Positions 1-9,646 are shown, counted from the stretch's first letter. The stretch is DNA of 64,000 nt from Pseudoxanthomonas sp. YR558 (GCF_900116385.1 NZ_FPCI01000001.1:2267501-2331500), one strand, 5' to 3'. Notes: generated by a model from the letters alone, not told the origin. Numbers and translations are program-made.

Positions 1-308
1 AGATGGCGGGCCAGGATGGCGCGCGTGAGTGCGGCCTCGTGGGCCTCGTCAGCGGATGATGGCGTGCCGACAAGATCGGCCGCCAGCGCGAGACGTTCGC
101 GGATGCGCTTGCGCAGTTCCTGCGTTGCGGCTTCCGTGTAGGTCACCGCGAGCACGTCGCCCATGCGCAGGCGGCGCTCGACGATCAGGCGCGTGAACAG
201 CGTGGCCAGCGTGTAGGTCTTGCCGGTACCGGCGCTGGCCTCGATCAGCTGTACGCCGTCGAGCGGGCGATCGAGATACGGTTCGCGGGCAGGATCGAAG
301 CCGCTCAT
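1..308 (-). CDS. recB: RecBCD enzyme subunit RecB (N-terminal part, runs off window)
   Basis: Helicase-nuclease subunit of RecBCD (exonuclease V), which processes double-strand breaks for recombination. Only the first 102 or so codons are inside the window. The N-terminus contains the superfamily 1 helicase Walker A motif EASAGTGKT around residues 23-31, followed by a VTYTEAAT segment typical of RecB motif Ia. The ATG at 308 overlaps the recC stop codon (ATGA), so the two are translationally coupled. In this family recD normally follows recB, but that would lie outside the window. The identification rests on motif and position next to recC and is firm. Confidence 0.93.
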   Translation of the reverse strand, partial: MSGFDPAREPYLDRPLDGVQLIEASAGTGKTYTLATLFTRLIVERRLRMGDVLAVTYTEAATQELRKRIRERLALAADLVGTPSSADEAHEAALTRAILARH

Positions 309-3300
309 GCCGCGCCCTCCCCACCATCGGTGCGTCCGCTGCGCAGCGCGGCGTAGATCCGCAGGCTGGTATCGACGAACGCGGCCATGCCTTCCGCATC
401 GGCCAGCGGATCACGGCCGCGGAAGGCGAGCTGGAGGGCCTCGCCGGTGCTCTCGCCCCAGCTGTAATCGCCGGGATACCACTTGGTGCGCGCGGCGCTC
501 TCGCGTTTGGCGGGATCGGCGGCATGGATCTCCCAACCGGTATGCGGCGCGAACAGCAGAGGCGCGCGCAGGCCTTCGCGACGCAGCGACAGCAGCAGGC
601 GCAGTGCATCGCGCGCCTGGCCGGCGTCGATACCCGGGGTGATGTGCGGACCGATGCCGGCCTCGCCCGCATCGTGGAATTCCACCCGCGACACGCGCAG
701 GCCGCAGGCATTGGCCAGCAACCAGTCCAGGCCGTGGCGGATCGCAGCCGGACCGTTCAATGCGCCGATGTGCACGCGCGCCAGGCCATGCACGTAGAGA
801 TCCTCGATACGGCCCTGCAGCCGCACGCCGTCGATCTCCACCTCCAGCCGCGGCACACCGCCTTGCGGTCCCACCAGGCCACGGTGATCGACCTGCTCGC
901 GCCACTGCGCTTGCGCGCGGACGTGGCGTTCGGCTTCGTCGAGCAACAACAGGAAACGGCGCGCCTCCGCATCAGGCCCGAGAGGACGGCCGCGCCACTG
1001 CGTGGCCGTCTCCTCGCGCATCCACGGGAACAAGCGTTGCTCCACCAAGCGCGCGAGCAGGCCGTCATCCGGCTCACCCTTGCGCACGGCGGCCAGCACG
1101 GCTTGCCCATCGGGATCCTGCAACGCGTCGTGCAGCCAGTGGCGGCGATCGTGGCCGACCCAGTCGGCGAAGGCGCGCGCATACGGCTCCACTTCGGCGA
1201 AGACACGCTCGGCGGCCTGTTCGCCCAGTGGACCGGTGGGCACCTGACCACGCGCACGCAGCCGCGCATAGAGCGCCGACGGGCCATGCGCGTCCGGCGC
1301 GCGTGCGCGCTCGAGCTGCCATTCGAACACGTCGCGCACCACGCGCGATCGGTCACTGCCGTGCGTAGGCGCGACCAGGGGTTCGGTGTCCTCGGTGTCT
1401 TCGAGCGCATCGGGCAAGCGGATGCCGAGCCGCTGCGCAAGGAACTGGCCGGCAGGATCCAGCAGGAAGCGGCGCAGCGCCTCCAGCGGCAGCACGCCGC
1501 TCTCTTCGTCGAGAGGTGGCAGCGGCGATTCGGCCCACGGCGGCAGCGCGCGGCGCGCACCTCCCAGACGACCCGCGGCGTCGCGCCACGTACTCCGGTA
1601 GCTGAAGTGGCGCGGTTCGTCTTCGCTGCCGAACGCCGCCGGCGCGAACGGTTGCAGCGTGTGGCGCACGATCAACGCGTCCTTCGCGTCCGCATCGCCG
1701 TGATAGCGCGCCGCCACGTCGACCAGTTCGCTGATCAGCACCGAGGGCTCGCGTGGGCTGCCATCGCGCGGATCGGCGCCGAGGTAGCTGACGTAGAACA
1801 CGTCCTGTGCGGCGGCGAACAGCTGCAGGAACAGGAAACGGTCGTCCTCGCGGGTCGAACGGTCTCCTGGCAGGCGCCGGCCCGCATGCAGTTCGGCGGT
1901 GAGCTTGTTGAGCCCGGCAGCGGGATCGCGACGCGGGAAGTCGCCATCGTTCATGCCCAGCAGGCAGATCGCACGGAACGGCAGCAGGCGCATCGGCACC
2001 ATGCGGCCGACGCTGATGCCGCCGGTCAGCAGCGGGGCACGGGTGTCGGCTTGCGACAGCAGGTCGGCGAAATGCGCGCGCACGACGTCCGGCGGTACGG
2101 TACCGCCGTACCCCGCAGCTTCCGCATCGCGGGCGAAACGATCGACCAGGGTGCGCAGGCGATCGAGCGCGCGTTGCGAACGGGGTGCGGAAGGCCGTTC
2201 CGGCAGCAGCGCGTCGAACAGGTGCAGCAGGCGTTCTCGCCATTGCACCGGCGTCTGCGCCTCGCCCAGCACGCGGCGCTGGCGGGCGAGTTCGCGCAGC
2301 AGGCGCACCAGCGTGTCGAGCGCGTCGAGCGCGCCGCCTTCCAGTTCCGGCCACGGCGCGACGCCGGCGATGTCGTCGTCGCTGCCGCTCGCATGGCCGA
2401 GCAGCAGCCGGTCCAGGGCGAACTGCCAGGTGTAGGCATCGTCGGCGGGCGCATCGGATGCGGCACGGTGGGTCGCGTCCAGGCCCCAGCGCGCGCCGGC
2501 CTCGCGCAGCCAGCCGTGCAAGCGATCGATGGCATCGGTATCGAGTCCGGACGCTTCGGCGATCGGCGCGCTCGACAGCAGGTCGAGCACCTCGTCCAGA
2601 CCGAAGCGCGACACGGGCAAATCGAGCAGGCGCAGGAACACCTCCGCCAACGGCTCGCTCGCCAGCGGACTGGTGTCGGCCAGCGCCCAGGGCAGCGCGC
2701 CGTCATGGCCGCTGCCGCCGAACACCGCGTCGAGGTAGGGCACGTAGGGGTCGATGTCCGGCGCCAGCACCGCGATCTCGCGCGGATGCAGCGGCGGATC
2801 GAAGCGCCGGCCTTCGGGCGATGCGGGATCGAGCAGCGCGCGCAACTGGTCGTGCAGCACCTGCAGTTCGCGCAGACGCGTGTGGCAGGCGTGGACCTGC
2901 AGGCTGGCATCGGTACGGTCGAGCATGGCACGCGGCGGCGGCACGGCCGGTGCGCGCCGGTGGAAGAGATCCGACTGCAACCGACGCAGCAGCGTGTCGG
3001 CGCCGTCGCCAGCGAGCGGATCGGCGTAGACGTCGATCTCGGCGCGCGGATGCACCACTTCGTAATCGCCGAGCAGTGCCATGAAATCGCGGCCGGCCAC
3101 GCCCCAGGCCTGCAGCAGCGGGTTTTCCTGCACGTCGTCGGCGAAAAGATCGCTGGCCCCGTCGCGTCGGCGCTCACGCAGCGTCTGCAGATCGCCCCAG
3201 TAGCCGCGCGCCGGCGTGGGCAGATAGAAATGCAGCGTGCCCACGCGCGCCTGGGTGGCGAGCACGCGCAGCACGTCGGGTGAGATGTTGAGGGTGGCGA

Positions 3301-3925
3301 AGACGAGCAGTCGTTTCGGCAGGCCTTGCGGCAATGGCCCATCCGCGCGGCCGAAACGCGCGAGGTAGTCGTGGATGCGGCGCGCGCGGTAGTCGTGCCC
3401 GCTGGCGACCGCGCGCCATAGCCGCGCCTGCGCGTCGTCCTGGTCGGCGCCCGCTTCCCACCGGAGCAGCCAGTCGCGGCGCCACGCCTGGTATTTCTCG
3501 TACACACCCGCCAGTTCGCCCGCCAGCGACCAGGGCTTCAACGGGTCGCCGTCGTCCAGCCAGGCGTCCAGCGGGGCCAGTGCGGGCGCCGTGCGCAGCG
3601 CCGGATCGTTGAGCGCGCCATAGAGGCGCCACTGCAACGCGGCCATGTCGAGGTCGTCGGTGCTCGGTCCGAGATTGGCGTCCAGCGCACGGGCGACGAA
3701 CTCGCCGGGGGTCAGGAATTCTAGGTTGGCGGCGACGCCGTACTTCGCCGCGAGCGTGGCCTGCAGCCAGCGGCGCATGGCGACCTGGGGGATCAGCACC
3801 ACGTCCGGCGCCAATGGCGACTGGCCGGGCACCGGCGTGCGCAGCTCCTCGGCCAGCAACGCCGCCAGCAGCTCCAGCACGTTGGAGGGATACAGGCGGA
3901 AGTCGGGCGTGGCGTCGGTCGTCAT
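305..3925 (-). CDS. recC: RecBCD enzyme subunit RecC
   Basis: Non-catalytic, Chi-recognising subunit of RecBCD that splits the strands and holds RecB and RecD. The protein is about 1206 aa from the chosen ATG at 3925, which gives an N-terminus MTTDATPDFRLYPSNVLELL. The frame stays open upstream to 4039 and another ATG sits at 3937. The extra N-terminal residues look unlike the family, and no Shine-Dalgarno sequence decides between them. Segments such as SVGRMVPMRLLPFRAICLLG and NDGDFPR are typical of the RecC helicase-like fold. It is slightly longer than the E. coli protein. The 3' end overlaps recB by four bases. Confidence 0.93.
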   Translation of the reverse strand: MTTDATPDFRLYPSNVLELLAALLAEELRTPVPGQSPLAPDVVLIPQVAMRRWLQATLAAKYGVAANLEFLTPGEFVARALDANLGPSTDDLDMAALQWRLYGALNDPALRTAPALAPLDAWLDDGDPLKPWSLAGELAGVYEKYQAWRRDWLLRWEAGADQDDAQARLWRAVASGHDYRARRIHDYLARFGRADGPLPQGLPKRLLVFATLNISPDVLRVLATQARVGTLHFYLPTPARGYWGDLQTLRERRRDGASDLFADDVQENPLLQAWGVAGRDFMALLGDYEVVHPRAEIDVYADPLAGDGADTLLRRLQSDLFHRRAPAVPPPRAMLDRTDASLQVHACHTRLRELQVLHDQLRALLDPASPEGRRFDPPLHPREIAVLAPDIDPYVPYLDAVFGGSGHDGALPWALADTSPLASEPLAEVFLRLLDLPVSRFGLDEVLDLLSSAPIAEASGLDTDAIDRLHGWLREAGARWGLDATHRAASDAPADDAYTWQFALDRLLLGHASGSDDDIAGVAPWPELEGGALDALDTLVRLLRELARQRRVLGEAQTPVQWRERLLHLFDALLPERPSAPRSQRALDRLRTLVDRFARDAEAAGYGGTVPPDVVRAHFADLLSQADTRAPLLTGGISVGRMVPMRLLPFRAICLLGMNDGDFPRRDPAAGLNKLTAELHAGRRLPGDRSTREDDRFLFLQLFAAAQDVFYVSYLGADPRDGSPREPSVLISELVDVAARYHGDADAKDALIVRHTLQPFAPAAFGSEDEPRHFSYRSTWRDAAGRLGGARRALPPWAESPLPPLDEESGVLPLEALRRFLLDPAGQFLAQRLGIRLPDALEDTEDTEPLVAPTHGSDRSRVVRDVFEWQLERARAPDAHGPSALYARLRARGQVPTGPLGEQAAERVFAEVEPYARAFADWVGHDRRHWLHDALQDPDGQAVLAAVRKGEPDDGLLARLVEQRLFPWMREETATQWRGRPLGPDAEARRFLLLLDEAERHVRAQAQWREQVDHRGLVGPQGGVPRLEVEIDGVRLQGRIEDLYVHGLARVHIGALNGPAAIRHGLDWLLANACGLRVSRVEFHDAGEAGIGPHITPGIDAGQARDALRLLLSLRREGLRAPLLFAPHTGWEIHAADPAKRESAARTKWYPGDYSWGESTGEALQLAFRGRDPLADAEGMAAFVDTSLRIYAALRSGRTDGGEGAA

Positions 3926-4129
3926 CGTCGCCGTCATTGTGCCGGATGGCGGTCGCAGCACCGGAGACGCCGGCGCTTTGGGCCACAGCATCCCGCACGG
4001 CCGTGCGCGCGGCGGCGACACGGATGCCACAATAATCAAACTGCGCGGTACGGTTTATGTTCAGCCGCTTGCCGCGAAGCTACGCCGTTGTTTTTCCGTT
4101 AACCCGCCTGTGGTCCGCCGACGACGCCC

Positions 4130-4918
4130 ATGACGCCTGCCGACGCTCCTGCCGTGCACCTGTCCGACCTCCGCCTTGATCGCGGCGGCCGCACCATCCT
4201 GCGTGGCATCGACCTGACCGTCCCGCGCGGCAGCATTGCGGCCGTGCTCGGCCCGTCCGGCAGCGGCAAGTCGACCATGCTCGCCGCGCTGACCGGCGAG
4301 TTGCCGCCTGCGGCGGGCTCGGTGGAAGTGTTTGGCCAACCCGTGCCGCATCGCAGCCGTGCGCTGCTGGAGATGCGCAAGGGCGTGGGTGTGCTGCTGC
4401 AGGGCAATGGCCTGCTGACCGACCTCACCGTGGCCGAGAACGTGGCGCTGCCGCTGCGCACGCATACCAAGTTGCCCGACGCGCTGATCCGCCGGCTGGT
4501 GGACTTCAAGTTGAATGCGGTCGGCCTGCGCGCCGCCGCAGACGCCTACCCGCGCGAACTGTCGGGCGGCATGGCGCGCCGCGTGGCGCTGGCCCGTGCG
4601 CTGGCGCTGGACCCGCCGCTGATGATCTACGACGAGCCGCTGACCGGGCTGGACCCGATCGCCTCGGGCGTGATCATGAGCCTGATCCAGCGCCTCAACG
4701 ACACCCTCGGGCTGACCAGCATCATCGTGACCCACCACGTGCACGAAACCCTGCCCATCGCCGACCAGGCGGTGGTGATCGCCAATGGCGGACTGGTGTT
4801 CTCGGGCACGCCGTCCGAGCTGGAAGCCACGTCGGACCCGCTGGTGAAGCAGTTCCTGCGCGGCGAGCCGGACGGCCCGATCGCGTTCGATACGGTCAAG
4901 CGCGGGGAGGCCGCCTGA
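4130..4918 (+). CDS. mlaF: Phospholipid ABC transporter ATP-binding protein MlaF
   Basis: Cytoplasmic ATPase of the MlaFEDB inner-membrane complex that moves phospholipids between the inner and outer membranes and so keeps outer-membrane asymmetry. It is 262 aa, with Walker A GPSGSGKS near residue 41, ABC signature LSGGMARR near residue 144 and Walker B LMIYDEP near residue 164, followed by the D-loop and an H-loop histidine in VTHHVHE. It is the first gene of a compact mla operon; its stop codon overlaps the mlaE start (TGATG). Identification is supported both by sequence and by the full mlaFEDCBA order. Confidence 0.95.
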   Translation: MTPADAPAVHLSDLRLDRGGRTILRGIDLTVPRGSIAAVLGPSGSGKSTMLAALTGELPPAAGSVEVFGQPVPHRSRALLEMRKGVGVLLQGNGLLTDLTVAENVALPLRTHTKLPDALIRRLVDFKLNAVGLRAAADAYPRELSGGMARRVALARALALDPPLMIYDEPLTGLDPIASGVIMSLIQRLNDTLGLTSIIVTHHVHETLPIADQAVVIANGGLVFSGTPSELEATSDPLVKQFLRGEPDGPIAFDTVKRGEAA

Positions 4919-5670
4919 TGCCCTTCGTCGCCGCCACCCGGTCGCTGGGCCGCGCCGGCCTGTTCTCGCTCTCGGTGTTCCGAGCTTCGGCGCCGACCCG
5001 CGACTTCTTCGCCGAACTGACCCGCGAGATCTACAAGATCGGCGGCCGCTCGCTGCCGATCATCGCCGTGGGCGGTGCGTTCGTGGGCCTGGTGCTGACC
5101 CTGCAGGGCTACCGCACGCTGACCACGTTCGGCGCCAGCGACGCGCTGTCCACCCTGCTGGGCCTGTCGCTCTATCGGGAACTGGGGCCGGTGCTGACCG
5201 CGCTGCTGTTCATCGGCCGCGCCGGCAGCTCCATCGCCGCCGAACTGGGCCTGATGCGCGCCACCGACCAGATCAAGGCGCTGGAGCTGATGGCCATCGA
5301 CCCGGTGGCGAAGGCCGTGGCGCCGCGCTTCTGGGCAGCCGTGCTGACGGTGCCGCTGCTGACCGGCTTCTTCTGCTCGCTGGCGATCAGCGCCAGCTAC
5401 TTCGAAGCCGTGCATGTGCTCGGCCTCGACAATGGGACCTTCTGGTCCGCGCTGCAGAACAGCGTGGACTTCTGGGACGACTTCGGCGTGGCACTGCTGA
5501 AGTCGGCCGTCTTCGGCGGTACCAGCGCCCTGGTCGCGGCCTACGTGGGCTTCCACGCCGAGCCGACCATCGAGGGCACCTCGGTGGCGACCACCCGCGC
5601 GGTGGTGAACGCCTCGCTGCTGGTGCTGATGTTCAATTTCGTCATGTCTGCATTGCTGTTCAGGAGCTGA
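4918..5670 (+). CDS. mlaE: Phospholipid ABC transporter permease MlaE
   Basis: Inner-membrane permease of the Mla lipid transporter, 250 aa with about five hydrophobic segments. It carries the MlaE/YrbE-family hallmarks, including the segment ELGPVLTALLFIGRAGSSIA and the following EL-MRATDQI-ALE motif, with the conserved MAIDPV stretch after it. The start ATG overlaps the mlaF stop, implying translational coupling. The mlaD gene begins four bases after its stop codon. Confidence 0.95.
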   Translation: MPFVAATRSLGRAGLFSLSVFRASAPTRDFFAELTREIYKIGGRSLPIIAVGGAFVGLVLTLQGYRTLTTFGASDALSTLLGLSLYRELGPVLTALLFIGRAGSSIAAELGLMRATDQIKALELMAIDPVAKAVAPRFWAAVLTVPLLTGFFCSLAISASYFEAVHVLGLDNGTFWSALQNSVDFWDDFGVALLKSAVFGGTSALVAAYVGFHAEPTIEGTSVATTRAVVNASLLVLMFNFVMSALLFRS

Positions 5671-5674
5671 CCCC

Positions 5675-6214
5675 ATGTCCGTCCGTGGACCCCGCCTCGA
5701 ATTCGCCGTCGGCGCCTTCCTCCTGCTGGCCCTGGCCTCGCTGCTGGTGCTGGCACTGGCTTCCACCAACAAGCGCTTCGGCGTGGGCGGCGGCAGCTAC
5801 GAGCTGACCGCGCGCTTCACCAACCTGGGCCAGCTGCGCAAGCAGGCGCCGGTGAAGATCGGTGGTGTCGTCATCGGACAGGTGGCCGACATTCAGCTGG
5901 ACCCGGTCAAGTTCGACTCCATCGTCACCCTGTCCATCGACAGCCAGTACAAGGACCTGCCGGCCGACACCGCCGCGGGCATCTTCACCAGCGGCCTGCT
6001 GGGCGAGAACTACATCGGCCTCTCCCCGGGCGGCGACCCGGAGGTGCTGAAGCCCGGCGAGGAAATCGCCTTCACCCAGCCGGCGGTGGACCTGCTCCAG
6101 CTGGCCGGCAAGTACATGTTCAGCGGCGGCGCCAACAATGCCGGCGCAGGCTCCGGGGAAACCCCGGCCAGCGGCGAGACCGCGCCCCCCGTTACGGAAG
6201 AACCCACGCCATGA
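5675..6214 (+). CDS. mlaD: Phospholipid ABC transporter substrate-binding protein MlaD (MCE domain)
   Basis: MCE-domain protein that forms the periplasmic hexameric ring on the MlaFEDB complex. It is 179 aa, with one N-terminal transmembrane anchor (about residues 10-30) and an MCE domain recognisable from YELTARFTNLGQL, PVKIGGVVIGQV and SGLLGENYIGLSPGG. The C-terminus ends in a low-complexity Ala/Gly/Pro/Thr/Glu tail after residue 150. It overlaps the mlaC start by ATGA. The length fits the family (about 180 aa in E. coli). Confidence 0.95.
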   Translation: MSVRGPRLEFAVGAFLLLALASLLVLALASTNKRFGVGGGSYELTARFTNLGQLRKQAPVKIGGVVIGQVADIQLDPVKFDSIVTLSIDSQYKDLPADTAAGIFTSGLLGENYIGLSPGGDPEVLKPGEEIAFTQPAVDLLQLAGKYMFSGGANNAGAGSGETPASGETAPPVTEEPTP

Positions 6215-6885
6215 AGACCCTGATCAAGCATTCCTTCCTCTCCGTCGCCCTGTCGGCGGCCCTGCTGGCCTCCGCGCCGGTCGCCGTGTTCGCGCAGGCC
6301 GCGGCCCCCGCCGCCGCCGCGAAGCCGAACAGCGCCAGCCAGGTGGTGCTGACCAGCAGCACGCGCATCCTGTCCACGCTCGACCAGCGCCGCGCGGAGT
6401 TCAAATCCAACCCGGCCGCGTTGCGCCAGTACGTCACCAGCGAGTTCAACACCCTGTTCGACGGCGACTACGCCGCCCGCCTGGTGCTGGGCGTGCATGG
6501 CCGCGGCGCCTCCGATGCCGACGTGAAGCTGTTCGGCCAGGCCCTGACCGAGCGCCTGCTGTCGGCCTACGGTGCGCGCCTGGCCGACTTCAATGCGCGC
6601 CTGAAGGTGCGGGTGAAGTCCGAGTCGCCCCTGCCGGGTGGCCGCGGCGTCAAGGTCGAGACCGAGTTCCTGCAGCCCGACCAGACGGTCACGCCGATCA
6701 CGTTCTACGCGCGCAACGTCGGTGGCCAGTGGAAGGTGTTCGACGTGCTGCCGGAAGGCGTCTCGTTCGTGCAGACCTTCAAGACCCAGTTCGACACCCC
6801 GCTGCGCCAGAAGTCCATCGCGCAGGTTGCTGCGGACCTCAAGTCCGGCAAACTGCAGGTCAACGGCAGTGCCAGCGGCAAGTGA
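6211..6885 (+). CDS. mlaC: Periplasmic phospholipid-binding protein MlaC
   Basis: Soluble periplasmic carrier that shuttles phospholipids between the MlaA complex in the outer membrane and MlaFEDB in the inner membrane. It is 224 aa, with a clear Sec signal peptide (MKTLIKHSFLSVALSAALLA, likely cleaved after an AFAQA-type site around residue 30). The body is typical of the Tol_Tol_Ttg2/MlaC family, with YVTSEFNTLFDGDYAARLVLG and the later GGQWKVFDVLPEGVS. The start overlaps the mlaD stop. The following STAS gene begins inside its last codons. Confidence 0.94.
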   Translation: MKTLIKHSFLSVALSAALLASAPVAVFAQAAAPAAAAKPNSASQVVLTSSTRILSTLDQRRAEFKSNPAALRQYVTSEFNTLFDGDYAARLVLGVHGRGASDADVKLFGQALTERLLSAYGARLADFNARLKVRVKSESPLPGGRGVKVETEFLQPDQTVTPITFYARNVGGQWKVFDVLPEGVSFVQTFKTQFDTPLRQKSIAQVAADLKSGKLQVNGSASGK

Positions 6886-7171
6886 CGCCAGCGTCAGGCG
6901 GGACGGCGACGCGCTCGTGTTCACGGGCGCGCTGGACCGTGCCGCCGCCGCCGCGCTGTGGGCGCAGGCCTCGGCGCAGCTGGCCGGTGCGCAACGCTTC
7001 GTCCTGACGAACGTCACTACCGTGGACAGCGCCGGGCTGGCACTGTTGGCGGAACTGGCCGCTCGCGTGCGCGCCACCGGCGCCTCACCCCGCTTCGAAG
7101 GCCAGCCCGCTGGCCTGGCCGACCTGCAGGCCGCGTACCGTCTGACGCCGGAACTGGATTTCCCAGCGTAA
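6869..7171 (+). CDS. mlaB: STAS-domain protein MlaB
   Basis: Small cytoplasmic STAS protein that binds MlaF and is needed for activity of the lipid transporter. It is about 100 aa. The start is inferred: a GTG at 6869, overlapping the last 17 bases of mlaC in another frame, is the nearest in-frame start upstream of the STAS fold. Visible STAS features are GDALVFTGALD, then RFVLTNVTTVDSAGLALLAEL with the conserved D-S-A-G loop. The frame is open further upstream but only as an overlap of mlaC. It lies exactly where mlaB is found in mla operons. Confidence 0.85.
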   Translation: MPAASDASVRRDGDALVFTGALDRAAAAALWAQASAQLAGAQRFVLTNVTTVDSAGLALLAELAARVRATGASPRFEGQPAGLADLQAAYRLTPELDFPA

Positions 7172-7203
7172 CCCCACCCCCCGCAGTTTTTCCAGGAATC
7201 AGG

Positions 7204-8226
7204 ATGAATCTGTTCCGCCTCAGCACCGTGGTCCTGCTGGCCGCACTCGCGACAGCGTGCGCCTCGGCGCCGAAGTCCGCGGCGAACGCACCGGCCGAAC
7301 CCGTGGTGGTCGACGGCAGCGCTACCGTTGGTGCTTCCACCGCTCCTGCATTGCCCGCCGAACCGCCGATCGACCCGGCGACGGCTGGCGCGGCCCCGAC
7401 CGTCGCGGATGCGACCGCCGGCGATGGCGCCGAAGACGATTTCGCCGCGATCTACGGCCAGGGCGCATACGACCCGGTCGCCGATCCCACCTTGCCCGCC
7501 CCGGCGCAATCGCCCGTGGCTTACGACCCGTGGGAGAAGTTCAACCGCAAGGTGCACGCGTTCAACAACGCGGTGGACCGCGCGGTCGCCCGCCCGCTGG
7601 CGCGCGCCTATACCGCCGCCGTGCCGCGGCCGATGCGCCTGGGCGTGAGCAACTTCTTCGACAACCTGCGCCAGCCGCTGACGATGGTGAACCAGCTGCT
7701 GCAAGGCCGTCCGCGCGACGCCACCCAGACGTTCGGCCGCTTCGTGGTGAATTCCACGCTGGGCATCGGCGGCCTGTTCGACCCCGCGAGCGACCTGAAG
7801 ATGAAGCGCCGCAGCGAGGACTTCGGCCAGACGCTCGGCACCTGGGGCTGGAAGCGCTCGCGCTACGTGGAGCTGCCGTTCTTCGGTCCGCGCACGGTCC
7901 GCGACGTGCTCGGCCTGGCCGGCGACATGCCGCTCAGTCCGGTGCGGCAGATCGAGGACGACAAGACCCGCATCTTCCTGCAGGGCCTGAACCTGGTGGA
8001 CACGCGCGCACAGCTGCTGTCGCTGGACAGCCTGCGCGAAGGCGCGGTGGACGACTACGCCCTGGTCCGCGATTCGTGGCTGCAGCGCCGCAACTACCAG
8101 ATCGAGAGCCACCGCACCCCGCAGCAGCCGACCGAGGACGAACTACCGGAATACCTGCAGGACGAGAACACCCCGACGGTGCCGGTGGATGCGATGCCGA
8201 TGCCGGAGATCAGCGGCGGCGGCTGA
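7204..8226 (+). CDS. mlaA: Outer-membrane lipoprotein MlaA (VacJ family)
   Basis: Outer-membrane lipoprotein that removes misplaced phospholipids from the outer leaflet and hands them to MlaC. It is 340 aa from the ATG at 7204, which has a good ribosome-binding site (CAGGAATCAGG just upstream). The signal peptide ends in a lipobox with the lipidated Cys at about residue 19 (LATAC). An Ala/Pro-rich spacer precedes the VacJ domain, seen in YDPWEKFNRKVHAFNN, RRSEDFGQTLGTWG and YVELPFFGPRTVRD. In this lineage mlaA is the last gene of the mla operon rather than unlinked as in E. coli. A terminator follows. Confidence 0.95.
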   Translation: MNLFRLSTVVLLAALATACASAPKSAANAPAEPVVVDGSATVGASTAPALPAEPPIDPATAGAAPTVADATAGDGAEDDFAAIYGQGAYDPVADPTLPAPAQSPVAYDPWEKFNRKVHAFNNAVDRAVARPLARAYTAAVPRPMRLGVSNFFDNLRQPLTMVNQLLQGRPRDATQTFGRFVVNSTLGIGGLFDPASDLKMKRRSEDFGQTLGTWGWKRSRYVELPFFGPRTVRDVLGLAGDMPLSPVRQIEDDKTRIFLQGLNLVDTRAQLLSLDSLREGAVDDYALVRDSWLQRRNYQIESHRTPQQPTEDELPEYLQDENTPTVPVDAMPMPEISGGG

Positions 8227-8251
8227 GGATTACGTCCCGGTCCTGACAACG

Positions 8252-8281
8252 AAACGGCGCCCCAGGGCGCCGTTTTCGTTT
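8252..8281. terminator. Bidirectional intrinsic terminator between mlaA and rmuC
   Basis: A 10-bp GC-rich stem (AACGGCGCCC paired with GGGCGCCGTT) is followed on the plus strand by TTTCGTTT. On the minus strand it is preceded by the matching A-rich run. It lies between the convergent genes mlaA and rmuC and can serve both. Confidence 0.8.
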
Positions 8282-8296
8282 CCTGCGGAAGCGAGC

Positions 8297-9646
8297 TCAC
8301 TCCGCTTCGTCGCCGCCGCCGAGCAGCTTCGTGGGTTCGCCGTTGCTGGGCAGCGATTCGACCTCGCGAAGGCTGCGCTCGATGGCGCGCGTGCGCACGC
8401 CGGTCTGGTCGATCTGCTTGCTGGCCTGGTCGAGCTTGGTCTTCACCGAATCCATCACGTCGCCGAACTTGCCGAACTCGCGCTTGGCGTTCGCCAGGAT
8501 GTTCCAGACCTCCGCGGACCGCTTCTCGATCGCCACCGTGCGGAATCCGACCTGCAGGCTGGTCAGCAGTGCCAGCAGGGTGGTCGGCCCGGCGATGGTG
8601 ATGCGCTGGTCCCGCTGGATCGCTTCGAACAACCCGGGCCGGCGGAGCACTTCGGCGTACAAGCCCTCGGTGGGCAGGAACATGATCGCGAATTCGGTGG
8701 TGTGCGGCACCGCGATGTACTTGCGGATCTCCTGCGCCTGTTTGCGCACCGCGCGCTCCAGCGCATCGCCCGCCTGCTTGACCGCGTCGGCGTCCGCACG
8801 CTCCTGCGCATCGAGCAGGCGTTCGTAGTCCTCACGCGGGAACTTGGCGTCGATCGGCAGCCATACCACCGAATCGCTGGAGGAGCCGGGGAACCGCACC
8901 GCGAACTCCACACGCTCGCCACTGCCCGGCACCGTGGCCACGTTGCCGGCGTACTGGTCGGGCGCGAACACCTGCTCCAGCAAGCCTGCCAACTGCACTT
9001 CGCCGAACACACCGCGGCTCTTCACGTTGGTCAGCACGCGCTGCAATCCGCCGACATCGGCGGCCAGCTTGTTCATGTCGCCCAGGCCCTGGTGCACCTG
9101 CGCGAGCATGCGTGTGACGTTGCCGAAGCTCTCGGTCAGGCGGGTTTCCAGCGTCGCGTGCAGCTTCTCGTCGACCGTCGCGCGCATCTGTTCGAGCTTC
9201 TGCGCATTGTCGGCCTGCAGTTCCTTCAGCCGGCCTTCCAGCGTCGCGCGCATCTCGCCGATGCGCTGCTCATTGCGCTGGGTGAGCTCGTTGAGCCGCA
9301 GGCCTAGCGCGTCGGCGAAGCGCTGCTGCGATTCGGCCGACTCGGTCCGACCCTTGCGCGCATCCTCGGTCAGCGTGTCGCGCAGCACGTCCAGGCGCTG
9401 GTCGGTGCGCGTGCTGAGATCGCCCAGGTTGCGCGCGAAGCCGTCGATGCGGGCGTCCTGCGCGCGCGACAGGCCTTCCAGTTGCTCGCGCAGCTCGCCC
9501 CGGCCCTCGCGCTGTTCGTCGCGCAGCGCGCGTTCCAGCAGGTCGCCGATGCGGGCCTCGGGACGGCGCAGCACCAGCACCGCGAGCAGGACGACGGCCA
9601 CGGCGACGAGCACCAGCAGGAGGATGAGCAGGGTCTGGGAATCCAT
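8297..9646 (-). CDS. rmuC: DNA recombination protein RmuC
   Basis: RmuC-family protein, linked to limiting inversions and rearrangements; it has a predicted restriction-endonuclease-like core. It is 449 aa, with one N-terminal transmembrane helix (about residues 5-27), a long heptad-rich coiled coil (about 40-190), then the conserved RmuC domain with GVFGEVQLAGLLEQ, VWLPIDAKFPREDYERLLDA and the motif MFLPTEGLYAEV. Length and domain order are usual for the family. It is monocistronic here, convergent with mlaA. Confidence 0.93.
   Translation of the reverse strand: MDSQTLLILLLVLVAVAVVLLAVLVLRRPEARIGDLLERALRDEQREGRGELREQLEGLSRAQDARIDGFARNLGDLSTRTDQRLDVLRDTLTEDARKGRTESAESQQRFADALGLRLNELTQRNEQRIGEMRATLEGRLKELQADNAQKLEQMRATVDEKLHATLETRLTESFGNVTRMLAQVHQGLGDMNKLAADVGGLQRVLTNVKSRGVFGEVQLAGLLEQVFAPDQYAGNVATVPGSGERVEFAVRFPGSSSDSVVWLPIDAKFPREDYERLLDAQERADADAVKQAGDALERAVRKQAQEIRKYIAVPHTTEFAIMFLPTEGLYAEVLRRPGLFEAIQRDQRITIAGPTTLLALLTSLQVGFRTVAIEKRSAEVWNILANAKREFGKFGDVMDSVKTKLDQASKQIDQTGVRTRAIERSLREVESLPSNGEPTKLLGGGDEAE

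Noticed and set aside
524..3283. Long open frame (919 codons) antisense to recC
   Set aside because: High-GC codon bias leaves the opposite strand open; the product is a Gln/Arg/His-rich low-complexity sequence without family features, and recC on the other strand is convincing.
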